DNA of 64,000 nt from Crambe crambe (taxonomy: Eukaryota; Porifera; Demospongiae; Poecilosclerida; Crambeidae), in assembly GCA_963924555.1 (NCBI GenBank), contig OZ004593.1, forward strand, positions 6,997,295 to 7,061,294. Reading direction: 5' to 3'. Shown here one piece after another: positions 1 to 10,743 of the stretch (position 1 is the first letter of the stretch; each line of letters opens with the position of its first letter). A model generated the notes under the pieces. It saw nothing but the letters and a program-made list of their open reading frames with translations, was not told the DNA's origin and ran no database searches. The translations under genes and the position numbers were made by a program.

Positions 1-955
1 CACTCATATCACTACCCCACAACAGTGTCCTCAGCTTATTCTGGCCCCTACCACACAGAATGACTCTGACTCTGAAATACAAACAACCCCTCAAGCCAAT
101 GGAGGGAAAGATGTGGTGTTCGATTCTCATATCATGGACCCCTTTTCAGATTCTTGCACAGGAGAAGAGAGGAAAATAGCCACTTTACCTTGTGGGGAGG
201 CAAAAGGACATGGCTTGCTGGCGAGAGACACAATTAACACCAATGGACTTGACTTAAGGTTAGGTGCCATTTGTTATTTAATGTTATGAGAACTGTTGAG
301 TGATTTTGTAATTCTATCTTCCTCCAGTCAATGTGATATGGTTGACTACAGTCAAATCAAGGTAACACAAGACAAACCTGCCGCAGAAGAGTGTGGAGCA
401 CTGGAAGGAATTATTCAGGAACTCTCCCTACTCAAGTAAGCTAGTAGTAAAATTCTTGTGTAAATTATACGTATGGTTGGGGCATTAACTGATAGTATGC
501 AGGGTTCTCCCCAGGATTTATCAAAGCCATAGGGGCAAGACCATATAATTATCATGAAGAGTTTTCTGAGATGGCTCTTGGTGTAAAAGCCAGCCACCAG
601 TAAAGCACAGTGGCAAGATATAAGGCATAGCTGAAGGCATAGTGGCAAGACATAAGGCATAGGGGGAAGAACTGAAGGCAGAGTGGCAAGACATAAGGCA
701 TAGGGGGAAGAACTGAAGGCATAGTGGCAAGACATAAGGCATAGGGGGAAGAACTGAAGGCATAGGGGCCCGCTATGCCTTAAGATGCCTGGGGAGAACC
801 CTGGTATGGTTCACACACAAAAGTGCTCTATCAAATTATGATAAAAATGCACATTAAAGAAGATACTAATTGTTGTATGTTCCAGTGAATTTATATTGAA
901 GAGTAAGAGGGAACTTGAGAGTGTTGGGAGACAGTATGTAAAGAACAGACCATAA
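1..955 (+). CDS. 3' part of an unrecognised protein gene (partial)
   Basis: Three exons can be joined in frame: 1-258, 328-435 and 886-955, with GT donors and AG acceptors and a TAA at 953-955. The readable part (about 145 residues) is polar and low in complexity at its start (rich in T, Q, S and D) and ends with a charged helical tail reading EFILKSKRELESVGRQYVK. If the donor at 436 is not used, the frame stops at 437-439, so two C-termini are possible. I do not recognise the family; one tyrosine sits in an acidic DMVDYSQI context, which could be a phosphotyrosine motif, but that is inference. The gene starts upstream of the window. The last intron contains a short inverted-repeat element. 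Confidence 0.5.
500..803. mobile_element. MITE-like element, 16-bp terminal inverted repeats
   Basis: The ends are exact inverted repeats: CAGGGTTCTCCCCAGG at 500-515 and its reverse complement at 788-803. Both sides are flanked by the direct repeat GTATG (495-499 and 804-808), as expected for a target-site duplication. The interior holds about four copies of a 41-bp minisatellite (roughly 605-770) and no coding capacity. CAGGG...CCCTG ends resemble hAT transposons, but hAT normally makes 8-bp duplications, so the superfamily is uncertain. It lies inside the last intron of the partial gene. Confidence 0.7.
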
Positions 956-1359
956 GCATGAAGCTAACAACAGTGTCTCGTGTCTTGGTGGGTACAGTAG
1001 TACTATAGTCTTGGAGGATAAAAGACTATAATTATAACAAGTAAGCATTAATTATATATCATTGTACCTCTGTTAGTTCTTGCCTGTGAAGTCATGTTAG
1101 TATATCAAAATCATCTCTCTGCAAGGGTAAACAGAATGGAATTGAGGTCAAAGGGTTAATGGTGAAAGGAATGACTGCAGAAGCCATAGCTAATGACACC
1201 CATATCAATGGAATTCAACAATTCCTTTCTCAGCCCAATTATACTACACACAGTAAAGGCTCTACAAGTGCAGTCACCCGAAACAGAATGAGAGGCGCCT
1301 AAAGTCACTCAAACATCCAGTGGACTTCCAAAACAAATCAGCATCATCTTAGCATGCAT
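956..1359. other. intergenic, convergent 3' ends
   Basis: This 404-bp stretch lies between the stop of the partial plus-strand gene and the stop of IMP3 on the minus strand. It should hold both 3' untranslated regions. I see no open frame, RNA gene or repeat that I can support. Confidence 0.5.
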
Positions 1360-2472
1360 CTATAACCGTATTAAGGAAGATACAAGGGGGTGAAATCTGA
1401 CCGCTTCATTGTAATCCAGGACATGAGCTCTGATCTTTGAAGTATCTGTCCATGTGATAAAATCCTCCAGGTTCCTGGTCACTAAAAGTGCTGGGTCAGT
1501 CACTACATCTGGTCCTACTCTAACATCTATATTCAGTCACGAGTTAAGAAACTAGGTGGCATGAAAGTAGCGCAGGGTTTTGTACACCTGCAGTTGTAGA
1601 ACAGCTGTAGACAGGAAGGACATCAATATTGCCATTATTATTATTATTATTCTCATCACACACACACACACGATAATCATACATAGAGGATACGACCTTG
1701 TTCAATAAATTTGATGGCGTCAGATAGTGTCTGGGCCATCCTCAGCTTGACCATTAGCACTGGAAGTCTTCTCCTGCATTTCATAATGGAATTTCTGTGA
1801 TTATGAAGACTACTATCCAGTTAGCATTTTGAAATTTGAAGTGACACGCATGAATGCATGGTCAGCAGGTGTGATCATTAAAGGTACATGAAAGTAAAAC
1901 AAAAATGGATGTCATTTATAGATGATGGCAAGTAGTGGCATTGCTGTAAGTAACCACATCGGCTCCAAGCATTCTACATTGCAGCATATGCCTAGAAAGT
2001 GGAGAAGCCATGACCGCTGTGCTTCCACTGCCTCATCTACACATCTTACTGGCAAAATGCTGAGACTGTTATCTTATCACATAGTTCCAGATTCTTACGA
2101 GAAGGAATGAGACCCATGCTATAACTGAAAATCTTCTTAATAACATCATAATTGGTCAAACAGTTAACCCACAGCTTTTCAAGTAGTTGAGTGGTAGTGT
2201 TATTCCGAAATGGATCTCTTGCATCCAACTCTTTTAATCTTGCTGTAGTAGCTTTTACTAATCCAACCAACTTGTTGTACCTGGTAGATCAGAGAAGCGT
2301 CCATTTAGCTGGTGTGCATGTTCTAGTACACTAACTTGCTGTAGTCTTCTCTTTTGGTGATTCTATATCTCCTGAGTACCTGGACCTCCCTTACATTCTT
2401 GTCTACCTTCCATGAAATGAAATCTACTTTCTTAAGCAGCCTTTGCTCATGGTACTTCAGTTTTCTAACCAT
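1360..2472 (-). CDS. IMP3: U3 snoRNP protein IMP3 (five exons)
   Basis: IMP3 belongs to the U3 snoRNP of the small-subunit processome and helps pair U3 snoRNA with pre-18S rRNA in the nucleolus. Exons on the minus strand: 2472-2336, 2280-2173, 2124-2050, 1773-1697 and 1526-1360; phases join exactly to 187 residues (human 184). The start [18 protein letters not shown], the middle [14 protein letters not shown] and the later [18 protein letters not shown] match the family closely; the last two lie in the S4-like RNA-binding region. The extreme C-terminus after [14 protein letters not shown] departs from the usual acidic tail, so the last exon end may be wrong or a further exon missed. The gene is split so finely that no long open frame reveals it. 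Head-to-head with Notch. Confidence 0.9.
1634..1671. repeat. (TTA)n plus (CA)n microsatellite
   Basis: About six TTA triplets are followed by about eight CA dinucleotides, inside the last intron of IMP3. Confidence 0.9.
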
Positions 2473-2792
2473 CTTTCCTGCCCGGGTCGAAGTTCAAATT
2501 TCAAACCACGTGTTAAAATTTACGGAGCTACAGTCACGATATGCGACGAATAGGCGGATGTGAATGCATTTTGCAATTTGGCCTAACCCATACGGTGAAT
2601 TGAAGTAGCTGTACACTAATCGTATAAACAACGAGTCTTAGTGGTGTTGTGTTATTTGTCAAGACCCTGCGAGGTACTGGTTACAGGTGTTGTATTGCAG
2701 GAAGATTTTGTTAGTTTGGACGAGAAGCGAGCGTATTTAACGGATCGTCACGATCAGGATCCAGGACTTGACTGCTGAGAGATCGAGCAGAA
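2473..2792. promoter_or_regulatory. divergent promoter region IMP3 / Notch
   Basis: This 320-bp gap separates the two start codons and must hold both promoters and 5' untranslated regions. I see no TATA box or other clear factor site. Confidence 0.5.
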
Positions 2793-5700
2793 ATGGAGTT
2801 CCCGCAGTTATATGCGGCGATTGTGGCTTGTTTCTTTATAGTGGTGTGCTCTACTGCAGGTAAAGTATGCATGTATTATCGTCTAGTTGCTTGAGGGATC
2901 GGGACTTGGGTAGGGGAAGTGTAGCGAATAGCGCATTCATCGATGCGAAAGTTAATGCGTTGTGCCTGGGTAGTCATGAATATAGGGCTAAAATGTATAG
3001 GCAGTTGGCAAACTGCAAGTTTTGCAGAGGGAACAGTTGCTAAAGTGTGTATTTCAACATGTCATGCATGAATGGATGTAGCCTGTGTGTGTGAGCTTAC
3101 CCCCTCACTTGCTGGCCTGGGAGGGTGGTATGGTATTGGGTTACATTAGTGCACGGTGTAATGGAACCAATTACAGAGTGCATTCTTCTGAAGGGAATGA
3201 ATGTCCGGGAGCCTAAATAGAGCACTGGTAGTGCTGTATACCTGGTACACAACTCTCAATACACTCTCTGATAGGTATGTTGGAGTAGTTGGGTCCACCC
3301 AGTGAATTCCTAATCTAATCAACACATGCCTTCTCATGCCTGATGATGTCTATTTCGGAGTGGTTTGGTGAAGAGCTAGCTTGGGGCTAATCACTCTTTG
3401 TTCCACCATAAATATTTGCTCCTCTGAGAGATAATTGTAATTAGGGACTGGAGTGAGTAAGTTCCCATCCCATATTAGTAGTGGAGTAGTAGTCTCCGAC
3501 TGGAATGATCTTTTAACATTTATGCAGTCTGGCTGGTACGTCTGCCTTGCTTTCCTGTGTGTTTATGACGTTGTATGTTTTCTCTTTCTGCAGAGCTTCC
3601 CTGCAGTCCTCCCTGTCAGAATGGTGTGTGTCAAGCTGACCATGGTCGACTCTCCTGCAGGTATGTCAGTTACACCCCTCACACATTATCAGTGCATGCA
3701 CTTGCTTGCATAGGCATGTGTTTATTCAGCTGATGAGCTGAAGTCTTGTGGTTTGTATTAGCAACTTTGAGCCCTCACTTCCTTGTTAGATCAAAGCCCC
3801 AGGCAGCAACCCTCTATTAGTCCAGGTACAGTGGACATTGATGTGCCTTATGTGTCAAGGGTCTGTAGCAGACAAGTCTATAGAGCTCTGTTGTTGTTGT
3901 ACTGTAATAGCATTCTCTTGGCTCTTTTGGCACTTGCAGCTTGTTTATTGGATCCTGTTCTTAATTTGTTCTCTCTCCTGCCTTGACTCCTTTGATCTCG
4001 TACTTACTAACTCTCTGAATTGCTTTCAAATTGGCACCTACGTGTCAAGGTGATGGGTCCCACGTGACCAGGGTCATGGTGTTGGCTGCTCAAAGTTGTG
4101 ACTTGACTTCACTTTGAGGTCCATTCCTTTGGGCTGCACCCTTCTAGGTTAAGGGGTCAATATTGCTAGTAGGGATGCATGTCTATGTGTCGGTCTATTC
4201 TCATATTAAAACTTTCTACTCCTCTATGTCTCTCCCATGCATGTCCCATCACGATGCAGCTGTCAGCCCAATTGGTTTGGTGATGCTTGTAACATCAGTG
4301 TGTGTGAAAGGGAGAGTGGATACTGTGAAAATGGAGGTACCTGTGTCATTAACCCAAGCAACTCTTCTGTCGCTGGCTGTATTTGTCCACCCTATTTCGC
4401 AGGAGATCGCTGCCAGTTGATTCCTCACCATGGTAAGTAACAGGGAGGTTGATGCAAAGGAAGGGAATATTCATCAGTGGGTGTTCATTGCAGGGGTTGC
4501 TGGGGATGTGGGTTGAGAGGGGAAATAGGATTTAGTGGTGCCAAGTCTTCTTGTGGTAGTGAGATGAGTGCAGCTTTGTACTTCCTTTGGTCATGTTGAT
4601 GAGAAGTGGTTGTTTGTAGGCAGAGGCCAGCTAAGTAGATGCAAGTAGAGGCTCTTGTTTGGAGTAAGCTAAATGCTGTGTTTAATGGGTGGGTTCCTTG
4701 AGTGGGAAGAGCAATTTAAAGCAAATTCATAATCTATAATGTCTAGGTGGTGGGCAGTGAGTGGTTTCCACCAGTGCTATAGAGTTGATGAATATTTGTG
4801 GAATCGTGGGCAAAGGTTGTAGACTGGAGTCTGTATGTCATTCTTGGCAGTGGTGCTATCTCAGATAGACATAGTGTTCAGGGCCCTGGCTGTCTGTGTT
4901 CTTCTTGGGTGCTGGCATGTGGACATGGGAGTCACTGTGTTCTCTCAGGGCCAGGGCTCACCTTTCTGGCACTGCTAGAGCCCAGCCATCAATGGACCAA
5001 GTGACAATGAGAGTTCATTGTTTACCATAGTTATTGAAATGATGTGTTGATATAATGGGATGATTATTAAATTTTATTTCTCGTTGGAAATTGTTATTTT
5101 TTTTAATAGTCTTAAGTACACATTCCAACTTCTAGAATTGGTAACTGCTCAACTTTTGAATCAACAGAAATTGCATACCAACTTGTTGCTTGTTTTTAAA
5201 ATTTGTTAGTTTAGTTGCTGTGTGGAATAATGTGGCATTATTTCGATGGGAAAGTTGTCCATAATGAAAGGAGGAAGTTAGGTACAGTGGAAGTCTCCTT
5301 CCTAAGTAGTGTGCTTGATGATGGCTTATGGGTGAGGGGTGAGAGTTGAAAGTGATTTAGAGGAATGGAGGGATGGGGAGTTTCTATCCTGACCATTAAC
5401 CACTTGATTGTGGTTATGTTGGGCTCTGGGTGGATGACGAATCAGCGTTCATAATGATAAACTTTGTGTTTGTGTCTGGGCATTTCTCTACTTCCTTTAT
5501 GAATAATAGTGTCATTCGTGTGTTGACTTATGCAATTTTTCCTTTATTAGATGACTGTAGGAACTATTCGTGTGGTTCAGGTGACTGCTATGGGTCTGCT
5601 GATGGTCCCAAGTGTGTTTGCCCTGAGGATAGATATGGTCCAAACTGTAACTTCCGTGGAAGTGATCCATGCAAAGATCGACGAGTACAGGACTGTTTTC

Positions 5701-8700
5701 ATCATGGGAGATGTTCTCACGACTCCGATGGAGATGTGCTGTGTGATTGTGAGCCAGGCTATCAAGGGTTTTTCAATTGTGAGAGGCCTGAATCTCGTAA
5801 CAACACTTGCTTACCCGACCCTGGCCCCTGTGGCAATGGAGGTACCTGCAACCCTTTTGTCAACTTCCATACCTGTACTTGTCCTGCCAGTAAGTCTTTG
5901 CAGCATCTGAAACTGATACCTATTTATATTATTAATTTTCCCACAGGTTTTATGGGTGAAAATTGTATGGAAGAATTTGATGTTTGTGAAAATGCATGTG
6001 AAAATGGCGGTATATGCTCACCTATTGCTGAAGGTCACTACTTCAGCTGTTCTTGTCCTTCCAAGTATACTGGTCAACGTTGTGAGACACTGTTGGAGAG
6101 TGACAGTAACTCTGGCACATGTCCCCACCAGTACTGTCTGAACAATGGCACTTGTAAGGTGGTGAATGATTCTTTGGCCTGTGAATGTGTTGGTGGATTT
6201 GGTGGGGACCGTTGTGAAGTGTTGGACAGGTGTGCTAGTAGTCCCTGTTCTAATAATACTCGTCCTCCCCACTGTTGCAATAATGCTGGTGGCTATGAGT
6301 GTGTGTGTGCAGATGGCTGGGAGGGACCTTTATGTGATGTGGATGTGAATGAGTGTCAGAGATCTCCGTGTGGTGATGGCGAGTGTATCAATGTGCCGGG
6401 AGGATTTAGGTGCGAATGTCCTCACGGGACCACAGGTCCTACCTGTGAGACAGCACTGATGACAAACTGTTCAGCAGAGTTGTGTAGCGAGGGAGGAGAA
6501 TGCCAGGTCAACAGTAAGGGTATTATCTTCTGTCACTGTTTTGTTGGCTTTACTGGATCTAACTGCGAGGTTCCATGTGAGTCCACTAAACGCATGCATA
6601 CACATGAGTTCCTGTACTGTGGAAGCTATTTAATGTGTGTGTCACCACACATATCAAAATATGGTTAATTGAATTTGCACGTATTGGCTCTCTGTGAATA
6701 TTAGTTTGCCAGCCAGTGTAAACATGTGCTTACACTATTCACAGAGTTGCCATGGTAATGCAGCATTTTATTAAGGTGGGAGCCCTGACTATCTTGAGAG
6801 ATGAATGTATTAAAAAATAAACATTCTCCCAGTGCTGGAAATTATGAATTACGTTTTATTGGTGTAGTGTGTTCTCGGCCAGAATGTCGGAGTCTAGCTG
6901 GCAACGGACAATGTAATGTAAGTTGCAGGATTGTTTGCTGAACGAATCAAGTGAATGATGCTTATTTGTGGCTGTTCTATAGGAGCAGTGCAATGTCAAA
7001 GAGTGTGGATTTGATGGCTTGGACTGCAATGTTGTAGAAGTCAACCCATGGGACAATTGTCCTCGAGCTGCTTTCTGCAGTCGACGGTACCGAGACGGTG
7101 TCTGTCATGTGGAGTGTAATGTACCAGAGTGTCTTTATGATGGCATGGAGTGTTCTCCAACTGTGCAAGAGTGCAACAGAAGTCAGGAGTGCCAAAGATT
7201 GGTGGAAGATGGCACTTGTCAGTCCCAGTGCTACACCTCACAATGTTTATACGATTTTCAAGACTGCCAGAATCAAAACCACAACTTTGTAAGGCTGATT
7301 GAATTATCGCTGTATCAGACATTCATGTTTGATGTTATGTAGGTCAAGAACAGATTGGTCCTGGTGTTGTTTTCACACCCTAACGAACCCTTTACCGGTC
7401 AAAGGAAACTTGAATTTCTGCAAGCCTTGGGGAAACTGACCAACAGCATTCCGGTGTTAGAAGATGTGAAGAACCTGACTTCACGTGACCTACAGCAGCA
7501 AAATATCCTACCACCTGCTGATCCAAACCAGCTGTAAGTCCATCATCATGCCATGTGATTGTGATATTCTCTTTACCTAACTTATCTTGCTCCTTGCAGC
7601 ATCTATCAAGTAACTGTGCGTCTTGACATCAGCCAGTGTAGATTTCAGTGTCCAACGAATGCTCAAGATGTAAGCTAGATAGCTTTATAAGGCACTCCTT
7701 ACTGTGATTGAATCAATTACTTCCTCAGGCGGTGGACTGGATCTATGCAGCCATAGCTAGTGGAAGTCCTGACTTGGGCCCCTTTTCTGTGCAGAATGCC
7801 AAGTGTGAGTTTTTAATATTATGATGCGTGTTGCCATTTTGAAATAATGGTTATACGTGGTTGCAGCTGAAGGGGATCCTCCTTTCCCCTGGTACTATGT
7901 GGTGGTTGGTGTGGCCCTGCTCTTTGTGGTTTTATCCATTGGTGTGGTTGGTATCATTCTTGGGAAAAGGAAACGTGTGACTGCTAAAATATGGCGACCT
8001 ACAAGTCCTTCATCTGAAGGAGATCATGCCTCCCCACGCACAGCCACCGGGTGGCAGTCCTCATCCAGAGCGTCCGACTCTTTTGATGAGTGAGTTTGAG
8101 TTTTGCCTACCGACAGATTGGCTTCCATTTTCCTGTGTATGATCTTTTAGGAAACTGGATTCCAAGGATTACATGGAAACTGGAGCTAAGAAAGCCAAGA
8201 TGACTTCCAAGCCAGGATTTGTCAAGTGGGAGGATGATAAACTACAGGACAGCACAGATTCCACTGGTGTTGTGATCGGTCAACGGGGTCGTGATGCACG
8301 AGAGTGGGGGGTGATGCATACACAAGATGTCAGCAAACTGATTGAACAGTATAAGCGTCACAATGGGAGTGGAAACCTGAATGTTAATGCTCCTGGACCT
8401 GGAGGATTCACTCCACTCATGTTAGCAGTGATGCGTCGACGTGGTGCTTACTCCTATCTCAACTGCCAGTCTCGTAGTTCCTCTGAGTCCAGTTCGGATG
8501 ATCAGACTGCTCTCATACCTTCTGTTCCTCTTGGTACTCCTCGCCACTTGATGTTTCCTCCAGTGGACAGATCTGTCACTGACTTGCTGGATGCTAAAGC
8601 AAACTTGGACTGCACCAACGACTACGATCAGACTGCCCTGCATTTAGCTGCTGCTACATCCAGGCCAGAGTATGTGGACATGTTGATGGAGGCAGGGGCT

Positions 8701-10445
8701 AACCCAAACATACAGGACAAGTGGGGTCAGACTCCACTCCATGCAGCCATAGGAGCTGGTGGAGAGGGTTCCTTCATGGTGAGTCCATTAGTGTGGGTGG
8801 CACCAGCGAGAGCGTAATTGTGTTTTGGTTTAGTAGTGTCATGCTATTGGAAGATTCCATGTCAGCTCATGTCTGGCTCCATTTTTTAAATATATATTTT
8901 TGCAGGTCCTGCTGAACTATCCACAAACCAAGATCAATATTAAATCTGATGGAGGCATCACACCTCTCATGGCTGCTGTCAAGATGGTGAATGGTTTCAT
9001 GGTCAAGCAGCTGCTTAAGAAAGACTCTGAGCTGATATCCACTACCGACAACGAGGGGCGGACTGCGGTCCACTGGGCAGCAATGGTGGACAATGTGGAG
9101 GCCTTGCGCATGCTAGTCAGTCGTGGTCCAGATACCATCAAGGATGCCCAGGATCACAAGGTGCAGAGAGAGACCTTGCATAGTTTGAGACATAGGTTAT
9201 ATCATGGGTTCTTTAGTTGATGATGCCTTTCTGTACTTGTAGGGTCAGACGGCACTCTTTCTAGCATGTCGTGAAGGATCTGTCATGTGTACCAAACATC
9301 TGCTCGACTGTTTTGCTAATGCCACACTATTTGATAACCTGGATCAGTCCCCTATGCAGATAGCAATGAAGAACCAATATAGTGACATCGTGGAGCTGTT
9401 GAGAGCCAGCTCACATGGGCCGATGCCCCCATACAGGTTGATGCCAGCAGGTCCTGGTTATCCCATGTCTGCCGAGATGGCCTCCTATCCGGCATCACAG
9501 CCACCACAACAGCAGCTCCTGGTCACTCCACCCACTTCCAATAAGAGGAAGAAGTCCAAACTTCCTGCAAGCAATGGACAGCTTCATGGCAAGTATAAAC
9601 AGCAACAATCTTCTTATTCACCTTCCTCTCAACTACACAATGAATCCATTGCCATGTCAGAGCTGCATCATAATGCCCCTTCCAGCACTCATCCTCCCTA
9701 CACCTCCCACCACTCTCCCCCACACTTTCCAACACCGCTCACCTCCTCAAACTATCCGTCTGCCACAGCCACTTCAGTCCACTCTCCTCCCCTGCCTCCT
9801 CATTGCCAGCCTCCCGTTACCTCTGCTCATTATCCTTCTTCTTCTTCTACGCATGTTGATACATCTTGTGTGACAACCCCTGGTCCTGATCACCCAACCT
9901 ACTCCATCTCCACACCTACCACCTCAGGCTACTCCAATCCCACCCCTCCCACGTACGACCCTCATCATCAGCACCCCATCCTTGCCGAGGATTCTTCTGG
10001 TTCCATCCCCCACACCACCGTCAGCTCTTCCTTGCCTCACCACTCCATGATGGAGGGCTATCCAATTTACCCTGGTGCAGCTGCCAATGTCGGAATGGGC
10101 ACACAACCCCTTCAACACTTCACTGGAGCTGAGATGTATCCTGTCAGTACATCTGTGGGAGTTGGATCTGATCCTGCTGGAACTGCAACTACTTCCTATG
10201 TGCCCACTGCCCACTCACCCCCTCAGTCTGGGGGCAGCATATCACAAAACAGTCCCGTCTCCACATTTCACTCCCCGCCCAATTCTTATAATAGTCCACA
10301 GAGCCTGACTCCCTCTCCTGATTCTCAGAGTGCCGGAACTACCAACAGTGTGCTCAATGCTCTGGGAACTGTCCATGTTGAGGTACCTTACAACTACCAC
10401 CATCATAACATGTACCAGCAAATGATGGGAAGCACACCTGTCTGA
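2793..10445 (+). CDS. NOTCH: Notch receptor
   Basis: Single-pass receptor whose cleaved intracellular part acts with CSL/RBPJ in the nucleus. Fourteen exons join in phase to 1425 residues: 2793-2859, 3594-3660, 4260-4432, 5551-5889, 5947-6576, 6868-6917, 6983-7288, 7343-7533, 7600-7669, 7729-7804, 7867-8089, 8151-8778, 8906-9160, 9243-10445. Order: signal peptide; ten EGF repeats, one with the calcium-binding start DVNECQ; three LNR modules; NOD/NODP region (VTVRLDISQCRFQC); a membrane segment after PFPWYYVVVGV; basic stop KRKR; RAM motif KIWRP (the PhiWxP CSL anchor); about seven ankyrin repeats; and a long Pro/Ser/Thr tail ending in LTPSPDS, which resembles an Fbw7 degron and PEST region. 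Ten EGFs are few beside 36 in fly or human. No RxRR furin site is visible in the NOD-NODP linker. Poly-C lies 77 bp past the stop. Confidence 0.96.
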
Positions 10446-10743
10446 TCCAAGGTCTCCCAATACACACCAATTGTCTCACAACCACCACCACCCACCTAAC
10501 TTCAATCTCCACTGTTACATTCCCCCCCCCCCCCCCCCCCCCCCATAATGTTGTACAGTACATACCTAAATTATCATGGAACTTCCCAAAAACTATTTTT
10601 GTACAAGTCATTTTGCATTAGATGTGTTATAAATGGCACAAAATTTTACTGCTGCACACAATTATTGATTGTCATCCCTTTACTAGTCTTGTGTCAACTT
10701 TATAATTAAATAGTATAAAACGATGTAAAAAAAACACGCTCAT
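10446..10743. other. convergent 3' region of Notch and the START protein
   Basis: The 298 bp between the two stop codons hold the 3' untranslated regions. The only clear feature is the poly-C run at 10522-10544. Confidence 0.6.
10522..10544 (+). repeat. homopolymer run of 23 C
   Basis: Uninterrupted C run in the presumed 3' untranslated region of Notch. The exact length could be a sequencing estimate. Confidence 0.9.

Noticed and set aside
3453..5004. Short plus-strand frames in this stretch
   Set aside because: They are Notch introns or wrong frames of its EGF exons; splice sites and phase support the Notch model.
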